A model generated the notes under the pieces. The model worked only from the letters and a program-made list of their open reading frames with translations. It did no database searches and had not been told where the DNA came from. A program made the position numbers and the translations under genes. From Rhodococcus tukisamuensis NBRC 100609 (GTDB lineage Bacteria > Actinomycetota > Actinomycetes > Mycobacteriales > Mycobacteriaceae), in assembly GCF_001894985.1 (NCBI RefSeq), contig NZ_BCXG01000009.1, positions 1-64,000 of the forward strand: a stretch of DNA of 64,000 nt. Reading direction: 5' to 3'. How positions within the stretch are numbered: the first letter of the stretch is position 1; each line of letters opens with the position of its first letter. This document shows, piece after piece, positions 34,449 to 43,887 of this stretch.

Positions 34449-35681
34449 TCAGCAGTTGCTCGGCGCCGGTGCCCCGGCGAAGCGGTCGCCGAGCCAGCCG
34501 AAGGCCCCGGGGATCCCCTCGATCGCGGCGGGGCCGTGGTCGCCCGGCACGACGTCGAACTGCACCCGGGTGCCGGCGTTGCACCAGTTGCGCACGGTCG
34601 TGGCGACCGAGCCGACCGGGGCGAGGACGTCGCCGCTGCCCTGCCAGATGTGCACCGGCGCGCGCGGGGCGCCGCCGTAGAACAGCACGCTGTTCTCGTC
34701 GAAGACCGAACGGGCGAGGGGCGACTCGATCTGCATGGGGTCCTTCGCCACCTCCGCGGCACTGCGGTTGGCACCCGCGTCGATGATCTCCTGCGAGCAG
34801 TCGTTCTCGATCTGGTCGCGCAGCGACATCCCGGCAGGACTCAGGTCGGCGCTGACCATCATCCGGCTGGGGTACTCACGCTCGAGCCCGAGGGTCGCGG
34901 CGAAGGCCAGGCCGAACAGCGGGTGCGGCGCGGTGCCCAGGCCCGTCGCGAGCTCGTTCAGGTTGGCCGGCACCCCGCCCGGGGCGACGCCGACGATGGG
35001 CAGCTCCGGTGCGTACGTCGGGGCGAGTGCCCCGGCCCACGCGGTGGCCATCCCGCCGCCGGAGTAGCCGGTCAGCCCGACGGGGCTGCGGCCGAGCCGG
35101 GCCTCGGGCAGGCGCTGGACCGCCCGGATCCCGTCGAGCGTCACCTGGCCGCCGAGGCGGGCGGCGCCGTAGGCGCTGTACGGGCCCAGGTGGTCCGGCA
35201 GTGCGACGGCCCAGCCGCGGGCGAGGAGCACCCGCAACGTCGGGGCCTCCTGGAGCTGGCCGTTGAACAACGTGTGCGACGGGCCGCATTCGGTGCCGAG
35301 CGAGTTGATGATGGCCTGGTAGGACACCAGCGGACCGTCCACGCCGCCGCGCGGGACCATCACCGTGGTGACCGCGGCGAGTGGTCCTCCGGTGGAGTTG
35401 GTGGAGCGGTAGAGGATCTGCCAGCCGTCGGCATTGCCGAACCGGGACACGTCCACCGGTCGGTACCTCAGCACGTCGCCGTTGCCGCGCCCGGCCAGGT
35501 CCGGCGGCGCCGCGTAGAACGGGTCGGGGTCCGGTCGGGGAATCGTCGGCTGTGCGTGCGCCGCCGGCAGGAACGTGAGTGCCACTGCGAGAACGGCGAA
35601 TACAACCGTGGTGAGCCGGGACTTCGAGACTGCGGCGGGCCGGGACTTCGAGACTGCGGCGGGCCTGGCTACTTGGGCCAT
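34449..35681 (-). CDS. Secreted lipase (LIP / PF03583-type alpha/beta hydrolase)
   Basis: The protein has 410 residues from ATG 35681, with GGGAGGG six bases upstream. The signal peptide ends near A-H-A-Q (43). The nucleophile elbow G-Y-S-G-G-G places the catalytic Ser at 207; C132 and later cysteines may form disulfides. D-V-L-A-P and G-D-H-G supply likely Asp and His of the triad. Such enzymes hydrolyse triacylglycerols or other esters outside the cell. The N-terminus contains a doubled R-P-A-A-V-S-K-S block from a 24-bp tandem duplication. Confidence 0.88.
   Translation of the reverse strand: MAQVARPAAVSKSRPAAVSKSRLTTVVFAVLAVALTFLPAAHAQPTIPRPDPDPFYAAPPDLAGRGNGDVLRYRPVDVSRFGNADGWQILYRSTNSTGGPLAAVTTVMVPRGGVDGPLVSYQAIINSLGTECGPSHTLFNGQLQEAPTLRVLLARGWAVALPDHLGPYSAYGAARLGGQVTLDGIRAVQRLPEARLGRSPVGLTGYSGGGMATAWAGALAPTYAPELPIVGVAPGGVPANLNELATGLGTAPHPLFGLAFAATLGLEREYPSRMMVSADLSPAGMSLRDQIENDCSQEIIDAGANRSAAEVAKDPMQIESPLARSVFDENSVLFYGGAPRAPVHIWQGSGDVLAPVGSVATTVRNWCNAGTRVQFDVVPGDHGPAAIEGIPGAFGWLGDRFAGAPAPSNC
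35616..35663 (-). repeat. 24-bp perfect tandem duplication inside the lipase signal region
   Basis: Units 35616-35639 and 35640-35663 are identical and keep the reading frame, adding eight residues to the signal peptide's basic N-region. Confidence 0.9.
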
Positions 35682-35787
35682 GAGATCCCTCCCAGTTTGC
35701 TGGGTGATCAACCTCACAAGTGAACCACAGTCCGCCTGGCCGGGCCACGGGTCTGCGGACGTCGCCGCGGTGGTGCATGCTGGCACG

Positions 35788-36438
35788 GTGGACGCTTTCC
35801 CGATGTTTCCCCTGGGTGCGGTGCTGCTGCCGGGTGAACTGTTGTCGCTGCAGGTTTTCGAGCCGCGTTACCTCGTGATGATCGAGGAGTGCACCGCGTA
35901 CCCGGACCGGATGAGCTTCGGGGTCGTGCTGATCTCCCGCGGGCAGGAGGTCGGCGGCGGCGACGAGCGCACCGCCATCGGGACGGCGGCCCGAATCGTC
36001 AGCGCGCGGCCCGTCGCCGGCGGCCGGCTGCTGCTCGACTGCGAGGGCACGCAACGGATCCGGGTCGAGCGCTGGCTGGCGGATGCCCCGTACCCGCGCG
36101 CAGAGGTGGCGCCCTGGCCGGACGAGCGGTCCGCGATCGGCGACGGCGTCATCGGCCTTCTCGACGACCGGGTCGCCGAACTCGGCGAGGTGTACGGCGA
36201 ACTCGCCCGCCGTCGCGGGTTGTCGGCGCCGGTCTTCCCCGCGCTCGGGGAGCTGCCAGGGGACGCGGCGGCGCAGACCTACGGCCTGGCCTCCCGGCTG
36301 CCGCTCGGACCCGCGGATCGGCTCCGGGTGCTGTCCGCGCCCGGCGTCGGCGCGCGCCTCGAGGTGCTCGCCGACACCGTCGAGGATGTGCTCGCGGCGG
36401 CGCGATTTCGGCTTTCGGGGCTGGAAACCGGGAGGTGA
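35788..36438 (+). CDS. LON-protease substrate-binding-domain protein (stand-alone Lon-N)
   Basis: The protein has 216 residues from GTG 35788; GTG 35773 is an alternative. The PF02190-like fold starts F-P-M-F-P-L-G-A-V-L-L-P-G, with L-Q-V-F-E-P-R-Y and a later E-G-T-Q-R-I. No AAA or peptidase domain follows, so it may present substrates or bind other proteins. Its TGA overlaps the GTG of the first fluC gene by 4 bp, so the two are coupled. The biological role of stand-alone Lon-N proteins is unknown. Confidence 0.85.
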   Translation: MDAFPMFPLGAVLLPGELLSLQVFEPRYLVMIEECTAYPDRMSFGVVLISRGQEVGGGDERTAIGTAARIVSARPVAGGRLLLDCEGTQRIRVERWLADAPYPRAEVAPWPDERSAIGDGVIGLLDDRVAELGEVYGELARRRGLSAPVFPALGELPGDAAAQTYGLASRLPLGPADRLRVLSAPGVGARLEVLADTVEDVLAAARFRLSGLETGR

Positions 36439-36845
36439 AGCCGGAGGGATCGGTGTTGGCCGTCATCTCGGTGGGCGGCGGACTCGGTGCACTCGCCCGT
36501 TACGGCCTGGAGCGGGCGATCCCCGCCGAGGCCGGCCACATCCCGTGGGCGACCCTGCTGACAAACGTCCTCGGCTGCTTCCTGATCGGGATCGTCACGG
36601 TGGTCGTCACCGAGGTGTACAGCGCGCCCGCGCTGGTCCGCCCCCTGTTGGTCACCGGATTCCTCGGCGGCTTCACCACGTTCTCCACCTACGCCGTGGA
36701 GGTGCACGGGCTGGCCTACGAGGGACACCTCCCGGTGGCCGTCTTCTACCTGTTCGGCACGTTGCTGCTGGCGCTGGGAGCCGCACTGGCCGGGCTGACG
36801 GCCGCCCGGTTCGCCGCGGGCGCGCTCACCGAGAGGGGGGACTGA
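36435..36845 (+). CDS. Fluoride exporter subunit, FluC/CrcB (first copy)
   Basis: This 136-residue protein has four membrane helices and the family signature G-F-L-G-G-F-T-T-F-S-T-Y with N-V-L-G-C-F-L-I-G. FluC channels carry F- out of the cell as dual-topology dimers. With two tandem copies in one operon they form heterodimers, each copy in a fixed orientation. It starts within the stop of the Lon-N gene and ends 6 bp before the second copy. Confidence 0.92.
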   Translation: MKPEGSVLAVISVGGGLGALARYGLERAIPAEAGHIPWATLLTNVLGCFLIGIVTVVVTEVYSAPALVRPLLVTGFLGGFTTFSTYAVEVHGLAYEGHLPVAVFYLFGTLLLALGAALAGLTAARFAAGALTERGD

Positions 36846-36851
36846 CCGGCC

Positions 36852-37220
36852 GTGATGTTCCTGCTGGTGATTCTCGGCGGCATGATCGGTGCGCCCGCGC
36901 GGTACCTGATCGACGGCGCCGTGAAGTCGCGCACCACGGGCCCCTTCCCGTGGGGCACCCTGACGGTCAACGTGATCGGGTCGCTGATCCTCGGCACGCT
37001 GACCGGTGCGGCCGTCGCCCACGACGGCGAGGTGATGGCGATCCTCGGCACCGGGTTGTGCGGGGCACTGACCACCTACAGCACCTTCAGCTACGAGACG
37101 GTGAGCCTGCTCGAGAGCGGCGACCGCCGCAACGCGCTGGCCAACGTCGCGGCCACCCTGGTCGCGGGGCTCACCGCGGCATCGGTCGGGTTCGCCGCGG
37201 CGCACGCGATGTTCGCGTGA
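36852..37220 (+). CDS. Fluoride exporter subunit, FluC/CrcB (second copy)
   Basis: This 122-residue FluC paralog starts at GTG 36852 or the adjacent ATG 36855. It carries N-V-I-G-S-L-I-L-G and G-L-C-G-A-L-T-T-Y-S-T-F-S, including the Thr/Ser/Phe that line the fluoride path. It partners the first copy. No fluoride riboswitch was recognised by eye before the operon. Confidence 0.92.
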   Translation: MMFLLVILGGMIGAPARYLIDGAVKSRTTGPFPWGTLTVNVIGSLILGTLTGAAVAHDGEVMAILGTGLCGALTTYSTFSYETVSLLESGDRRNALANVAATLVAGLTAASVGFAAAHAMFA

Positions 37221-37264
37221 TCGAATGACGAGAGCAGTCGTCCGACCGAGCTAGGAGATCCACC

Positions 37265-38908
<1,644 letters not shown>

Positions 38909-38942
38909 CCCGTCCGGCCGCTGACTAGGCTCTGCGGTAATC

Positions 38943-40202
38943 ATGCACACCACCGCAGCGAAACTGCCACGCGAGATCTGGGTCCTGGTATCGGCCAGCT
39001 TCGTCATCGCCCTCGGGTTCGGCATCGTCGCTCCGGCGCTGCCGCAGTTCGCCCGCAGCTTCGACGTCGGGTACATCGCGGCGAGCGCGGTGATCAGCGT
39101 GTTCGCCCTGATGCGACTGCTGTTCGCGCCGCTGGCCGGTGCCCTGGTGCAGCGGCTGGGGGAGCGCCCCACCTATCTCACCGGGCTGCTGATCGTCGCC
39201 GCGTCGTCGGGCGCGGTCGCGTTCGCGGGCGACTACTGGCAGCTGCTGCTGTTCCGGGCGGCCGGCGGCGTCGGGTCCACCATGTTCACCGTGTCCGCGT
39301 TCGGGCTGCTGATCCGGATCACGCCGCCGGGCATCCGCGGCCGGGTGTCCGGCCTGTATGCGACGTCCTTCCTGTTCGGCACCATCGGCGGCCCGCTGCT
39401 CGGCGGCGCGCTGGCGGGCTTCGGCCTGCGCGCGCCCTTCCTGATCTACGCGGTGGCGCTGCTCATCGCGGCGGCGGTGGTCTACGTGAGCCTGAAGGGG
39501 TCCGCGCTCGCCTCACCGGACACCACCGGCGCACCGATCACCATGACGCTGCGCCAGGCACTGGCCTCGGCGACGTACCGGGCGGCTCTGATGTCGAACT
39601 TCGCCAACGGTTGGGTGTCGTTCGGCGTCCGGGTGGCGATGGTGCCGCTGTTCGTGGTCGAGGCGCTGGACGAGGGCACCGCGCTGGCGGGTGTCGCGCT
39701 CACCGTGTACGCCGTCGGCAACGCATTGGTGCAGATCCCGGCGGGGCGGATGTCGGACCTGCGCGGAAGGCGGCCCTTCGTGCTGGCCGGGCTGGTGGTC
39801 AGCGGGAGCGCGACCGCGGTGCTCGGGTTCAGCGAGAACCTGCTGGTGTTCCTGGCGCTCTCGCTGGTCGCGGGCATGGGGTCCGGGCTGATGAACCCGG
39901 CCCAGCAGGCGGCGGTCGCCGACGTGATCGGCTCCAAGGCCCGGGGCGGCCCGGTCCTCGCCACCTTCCAGATGGCCTCGGACGTCGGCGTGGTGGCCGG
40001 CCCGCTGATCGCCGGCGTGCTGGCCCAGTACCTGTCGTACGGGGTGGCATTCGCGGTCACGGGCGCGCTGATGCTGCTCCCGATCGCGTTCTGGCTGGTG
40101 GCGCCGAACCGGGTCCCGCAGGCGTCAGCCGGGGACCCCGCCGCCGAGGAGGCTGCCGACGGCGTACGTAGCGCCGACGGCGATCGTCCCGAACACAAGT
40201 AG
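38943..40202 (+). CDS. MFS transporter, 12 helices
   Basis: This 419-residue protein has twelve predicted helices. The loop-2/3 region (A-G-A-L-V-Q-R-L-G-E-R-P-T) and the loop-8/9 D-L-R-G-R-R-P-F match major facilitator motif A. Motif C-like Gly-Pro pairs (G-T-I-G-G-P-L-L-G-G) point to a drug:H+ antiporter of the DHA1 type. The hydrophilic C-terminus (about 26 residues) is encoded in DNA that also encodes the end of the convergent VIT gene. The substrate is unknown. Confidence 0.85.
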   Translation: MHTTAAKLPREIWVLVSASFVIALGFGIVAPALPQFARSFDVGYIAASAVISVFALMRLLFAPLAGALVQRLGERPTYLTGLLIVAASSGAVAFAGDYWQLLLFRAAGGVGSTMFTVSAFGLLIRITPPGIRGRVSGLYATSFLFGTIGGPLLGGALAGFGLRAPFLIYAVALLIAAAVVYVSLKGSALASPDTTGAPITMTLRQALASATYRAALMSNFANGWVSFGVRVAMVPLFVVEALDEGTALAGVALTVYAVGNALVQIPAGRMSDLRGRRPFVLAGLVVSGSATAVLGFSENLLVFLALSLVAGMGSGLMNPAQQAAVADVIGSKARGGPVLATFQMASDVGVVAGPLIAGVLAQYLSYGVAFAVTGALMLLPIAFWLVAPNRVPQASAGDPAAEEAADGVRSADGDRPEHK

Positions 40203-40859
40203 CCGCAGCGCGCCGCGCACCCGCGACTGCGAGGTGAACCCGGCGGCGAGCGCGCCGGTGACCAGCAGGCCGGCGGCGCCCGCGGCCAGACCGGCGGCCA
40301 GCGAGGCGAACCCCAGCAGGTAGGGGATCAGCGGGACGATCCCGCCGATCGAGAACATCAGGAACGACGAGACCGCCGCGAGCAGTGCCGAGGGTTGCTC
40401 GGTCGGGTCGACGCCCAGTTCCTGCGTGAGGTGGATGGTCACCGCGCGGTCGGAGTCGTTGTGCACCTCGGCGGCGGCGGCCGCGGCGGTCGGCTCGCTC
40501 ATGCCCATCTCGACGAACATCCCGACGAGTTCGGCCTGCTCCGCCTCCGGGTGCCGGGCCTGGGCGCTCGCCTCGACCCGGACCTCCGCGTCGATCTGCT
40601 TGTTGGCGGTGGAGACCGAGGTGTACTCGCCGAGGGCCATCGAGAATGCCCCGGCGACCAGGCCGGCCACGCCGCTCAGGACGATGGACCGCGGCTCGAG
40701 GCCGGCGCCGCCGACACCGGCGATCAGCGAGGTGTTGGTGACCAGTCCGTCCATCGCGCCGAAGGTGGCGGCCCGCAGCCAACCGCCGGACACGTCGGCG
40801 TGGGTGTGGTCGAAATCGTGGGGCAGTGCGCCCCCGGCTGCCGGCGTCGAGTCGGGCAT
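40125..40859 (-). CDS. VIT1/CCC1-family iron or manganese transporter
   Basis: The protein has 244 residues from ATG 40859. Helix 1 contains G-A-M-D-G-L-V-T-N-T-S-L, helix 2 contains A-F-S-M-A-L-G-E-Y-T-S, and a cytoplasmic Glu-rich loop (about 90-150) likely binds metal; three more helices complete the five. Family members move Fe2+ or Mn2+ out of the cytosol. The last 26 codons overlap the end of the MFS gene on the other strand. A start at 41030 would run over the divergent MauE promoter and is rejected. Confidence 0.88.
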   Translation of the reverse strand: MPDSTPAAGGALPHDFDHTHADVSGGWLRAATFGAMDGLVTNTSLIAGVGGAGLEPRSIVLSGVAGLVAGAFSMALGEYTSVSTANKQIDAEVRVEASAQARHPEAEQAELVGMFVEMGMSEPTAAAAAAEVHNDSDRAVTIHLTQELGVDPTEQPSALLAAVSSFLMFSIGGIVPLIPYLLGFASLAAGLAAGAAGLLVTGALAAGFTSQSRVRGALRLLVFGTIAVGATYAVGSLLGGGVPG

Positions 40860-40910
40860 GTCCGTGAATCTACGCGGGCCGCGTCCCCGGCGGTGGGTAG
40901 CGTGGGGCGC

Positions 40911-41399
40911 GTGTGGATTCGTATCGTCAGCCTCCTCGCCCGACTCGGCCTCGCCGCGGTCTGGCTGATCTCGGGCGCAGTCAAGTTCGTGGACCCGACG
41001 CAGACGGAGGTCGCGGTGCGGGCGTACCAACTGCTGCCCGAGTCGCTGGTGCGGCCGGTGGCGAACACCCTGCCCATGCTGGAGATCGCGTTGGGGCTGC
41101 TGCTGCTGATCGGACTCGGGGTGCGGGTGGCGGCGATCGCGTCCGCGGCGGTGCTGGTGGTGCTGATCGCCGTCATCGTCTCGGTGTGGGCCCGCGGGCT
41201 GTCCATCGACTGCGGGTGCTTCGGCGGCGGGGGCGCCGCGGACGTCGACGGCTGGGACTACGCCCGTGAGATCGCCCGCGACGTCGGCTTTCTCGCGCTC
41301 GCCGGATGGCTGATCGTGTTCCCGCGCAGTCCCTTCTCGCTCGGTCCGCGGTCGCGGCCGGTGCTCTCAGGGGCGGCTCAGCCTGAGGTGACAGAGTAA
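40911..41399 (+). CDS. MauE/DoxX-family membrane redox protein
   Basis: The protein has 162 residues from GTG 40911, with four membrane helices. S-G-A-V-K-F-V-D-P follows helix 1. A redox-like pair C101-x-C103 (I-D-C-G-C-F-G) is in the external loop before the last helix. MauE proteins are needed for disulfide formation in partner proteins. The next gene encodes a DsbA-like thioredoxin-fold protein 37 bp away, so this one probably re-oxidises it, in the place of DsbB or VKOR. Confidence 0.85.
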   Translation: MWIRIVSLLARLGLAAVWLISGAVKFVDPTQTEVAVRAYQLLPESLVRPVANTLPMLEIALGLLLLIGLGVRVAAIASAAVLVVLIAVIVSVWARGLSIDCGCFGGGGAADVDGWDYAREIARDVGFLALAGWLIVFPRSPFSLGPRSRPVLSGAAQPEVTE

Positions 41400-41436
41400 A
41401 GCCACTATTTGCAATTCGGATGCGAAGGACTGATCA

Positions 41437-42189
41437 GTGAGCTCGAACAAGCCCAAGCCCAAGCCCGGCAAGTACACGCCGCAGGCTTCCTCGAGTCGGT
41501 CGACGTACATCCTCGGCGGGCTCGCGATCCTGGTGATCGCGGCGCTCGTCATCGGCGGCGTGCTGTGGACGAGCAGCCGCAGCAAGCCTCGCAACGAGGG
41601 CTACGGCGGGGTGTCGAACACCGCGGTGCAGGTTTCGGTCGCCGACGACGGCGCGGTCCTGCTCGGCCTTCCGGACGCGAAGAACACGATCGACGTCTTC
41701 GAGGACCCGTTGTGCCCCTACTGCGCGCAGCTCGAGAACACCAACGGCCAGGAGGTCGCGCAGAAGGTGGACGAGGGCACGCTCGCGGTCCGGTACCACA
41801 CCCTCGACTTCCTCAACCGGCTCTCGGCCAGCGGCGACTACTCCACCCGCGCGGCCGGCGCGTTGATGTGCGTGGCGAAGTCGGGTGACGCGGTCGCGTT
41901 CTCGGCGTTCCACGGTGCCCTGTTCACCCCGGCGAACCTGCCGCCGGAGAACGGCAAGTCCGATCACTCCAACGCGGACCTGGCGCAGATCGCGAAGGAC
42001 GCGGGCGCCGACGACGCGACCGTCGCCTGCATCTCCGACGGCACCCAGGTCGAGGCCGCGTCCGCGGCGGCGCAGAAGGGCAGCGAGGCGCTGGCGGCCA
42101 GCGGCGCCCGTGGCACGCCGACGGTGGTCCACGACGGCACGTTGATCGACGCGCTCGGCGATCCCGACTGGGTGTCCCAGTTCAACTGA
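41437..42189 (+). CDS. DsbA-like thiol oxidoreductase, membrane-anchored
   Basis: The protein has 250 residues from GTG 41437. A Lys/Pro-rich cytoplasmic tail (1-22) and one membrane helix (about 24-45) tether an external thioredoxin-like domain. The active site is C93-P-Y-C96 (E-D-P-L-C-P-Y-C), and the cis-Pro loop is G-T-P-T-V-V. Two further cysteines (C-V-A-K and C-I-S-D) may form a structural disulfide. It should introduce disulfides into exported proteins and pair with the MauE-like neighbour. Confidence 0.9.
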   Translation: MSSNKPKPKPGKYTPQASSSRSTYILGGLAILVIAALVIGGVLWTSSRSKPRNEGYGGVSNTAVQVSVADDGAVLLGLPDAKNTIDVFEDPLCPYCAQLENTNGQEVAQKVDEGTLAVRYHTLDFLNRLSASGDYSTRAAGALMCVAKSGDAVAFSAFHGALFTPANLPPENGKSDHSNADLAQIAKDAGADDATVACISDGTQVEAASAAAQKGSEALAASGARGTPTVVHDGTLIDALGDPDWVSQFN

Positions 42190-42366
42190 CGTTCGACGGA
42201 CGGGCACCCGGCGGCAGGTCCGCCGTGGTGCCCGTTCGTGTCGGTGGGGCCGATGTGGCAACCAGGGCCGTGACCAGCCAATTTGTTGCCTGCGGCGGCG
42301 ATGGTGTAACTTCGTCCAGGCAAGCAGGGAGCAAGACAAGCCCTGCTGCGGAGCACAACTGAACAC

Positions 42367-42439
42367 GGGGCTATGGCGCAGCTGGTAGCGCACCACACTG
42401 GCAGTGTGGGGGTCAGGGGTTCGAGTCCCCTTAGCTCCA
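42367..42439 (+). tRNA. tRNA-Ala (GGC)
   Basis: This 73-nt cloverleaf has acceptor GGGGCTA / TAGCTCC, D-stem GCGC/GCGC and anticodon stem CCACA / TGTGG. The loop CTGGCAG gives anticodon GGC at 42400-42402. The CCA end is not encoded. Confidence 0.96.
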
Positions 42440-42447
42440 CCCGAACA

Positions 42448-42477
42448 GAAAACCCCTCGCCTCAGGCGGGGGGTTTT
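42448..42477 (+). terminator. Terminator of tRNA-Ala
   Basis: AAAACCCC-T-CGCC pairs with GGCG-G-GGGTTTT around a short loop, with an A/T-rich base that makes it work on both strands. It lies 8 nt after the tRNA. Confidence 0.8.
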
Positions 42478-42667
42478 CTGCTGTCCGGGGTTCGTTCAGG
42501 TGTCTGAAGGTTCGTTCGGGTGGGTGCCCGCCCGCCGTGTGGGGAAGGTCACGGAATCCCAACGGTTCGATGCCGAAGCGAGTTCGATACCCGCGGGTGG
42601 GCGCAAACACTGTTTCACTCGGTGCACATGTGACCGGTGTTACTGATGTTGTGAGGACTACCAGCCG

Positions 42668-43822
42668 ATGAAGAAGTCGACCCTGACCGCCGCGCTGGCC
42701 GCGACCGCACTCACCGCGATGCTGGTGCCCGCCGTGGCCGTGGCCGCGCCCGAGGCGGACCAGCCCACCCCGCTGACCGGCAAGGCGGTGTTCCTCGACC
42801 CAGGCCACCAGGGCACCGGACACAGCGAGAACCTGGCCAAGCAGGTAGACGACGGCCGCGGTGGCACCAAGGACTGCCAGACCACCGGCATGACGAGCCT
42901 CGGCGGCGTGCCCGAGCACACCATCACCTGGAACGTCTCCCAGTTGGTGAAGACGAGCCTCGAGACGCTCGGGGCCAAGGTGGTACTCAGCCGCGCCGAC
43001 GACACCGGCTGGGGCGGCTGCGTCGACGAGCGGGCCAGGGCGGCGAACGCGTCCGCCGCGGACCTCGCGCTCAGTGTGCACGCGGACTCGACCGCGGCCG
43101 GTGCCGACGCCGGGGACCACGGCTTCCACATGATCGTGCCGACGCTTCCGGTGCCGGACCAGAAGGTCGACGCCGTGCAGTCGACGTCTGGCCTGCAGGC
43201 GTCCAAGTTGATGCGCGACGCCTACGTCAAGAACGGCTTCACCCCGGCGAACTACGCCGGCGTCGTCGACGGGCTGCAGAGCCGCAGCGACATCGCCGGG
43301 CCCGCCCTGACCACCGTCCCGCTGGTGTTCGTGGAGATGGGCAACGGCTCCAACCCCGACGACGCCGCGGTGCTGGACACCCAGGACGGCCAGCTCAAGC
43401 ACGCCATCGCGATCATCACCGGCGCGGTGAACTACCTGATGGGCACCCCGGTGGCCGCCGCCGAGGCGGACCCCTCGACCACCGCTGCGGCCCCGACCAC
43501 GACCGCCGCGCCGGCCGCCACTGCGCCGTCGACGGCCGAGCCCGCGACCACTGCGCCTTCGACCACGACACCGAAGACGGCCGCGCCCAAGGCCACGACA
43601 CCGAAGGCCACGACACCGAAGTTCACGACCCCCAAGGCAGCTGTGCCCGACGCCTCCCCGGCCGACGAGCTGCTCGGCGGACTGGCCACCATCCGCACCC
43701 TGCTCGACGCGGTCGGGCTGGACGGACTGCAGGACTTCGCCACCGCCGAGAACCTGGGCCTGTTCGCCGATCTGATCGGCAAGCTGCTGGGGATCCTCAA
43801 CGGCGGGGCCGCGCAGGGCTGA
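42668..43822 (+). CDS. Secreted N-acetylmuramoyl-L-alanine amidase with Thr/Pro-rich tail
   Basis: This 384-residue protein has a signal peptide (1-27, A-V-A-V-A-A). The Amidase_3 domain (38-260) carries zinc ligand H47 (L-D-P-G-H-Q-G), E at P-E-H-T-I-T-W, H in L-S-V-H-A-D-S and catalytic E in V-F-V-E-M-G-N. It resembles mycobacterial Rv3717. A Thr/Pro/Ala linker (about 262-328, with K-A-T-T-P-K repeats) and a conserved-looking amphipathic C-terminal segment (332-384) follow; Rv3717 lacks both. It cleaves the bond between MurNAc and the stem peptide. Confidence 0.92.
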   Translation: MKKSTLTAALAATALTAMLVPAVAVAAPEADQPTPLTGKAVFLDPGHQGTGHSENLAKQVDDGRGGTKDCQTTGMTSLGGVPEHTITWNVSQLVKTSLETLGAKVVLSRADDTGWGGCVDERARAANASAADLALSVHADSTAAGADAGDHGFHMIVPTLPVPDQKVDAVQSTSGLQASKLMRDAYVKNGFTPANYAGVVDGLQSRSDIAGPALTTVPLVFVEMGNGSNPDDAAVLDTQDGQLKHAIAIITGAVNYLMGTPVAAAEADPSTTAAAPTTTAAPAATAPSTAEPATTAPSTTTPKTAAPKATTPKATTPKFTTPKAAVPDASPADELLGGLATIRTLLDAVGLDGLQDFATAENLGLFADLIGKLLGILNGGAAQG

Positions 43823-43837
43823 CCCTTCGCCTTCGGC

Positions 43838-43867
43838 TGCCGCACCCACCCTAGGATGGGTGCGGCA
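43838..43867 (+). terminator. Hairpin between amidase and CobW genes
   Basis: TGCCGCACCCA / TGGGTGCGGCA is an 11-bp perfect stem with an 8-nt loop, 16 bp after the amidase stop. There is no U-tract. The loop contains TAGGAT, which could instead be a -10 box for the CobW gene. Confidence 0.5.
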
Positions 43868-43887
43868 ATCGAATGGAGGGACGGCGA

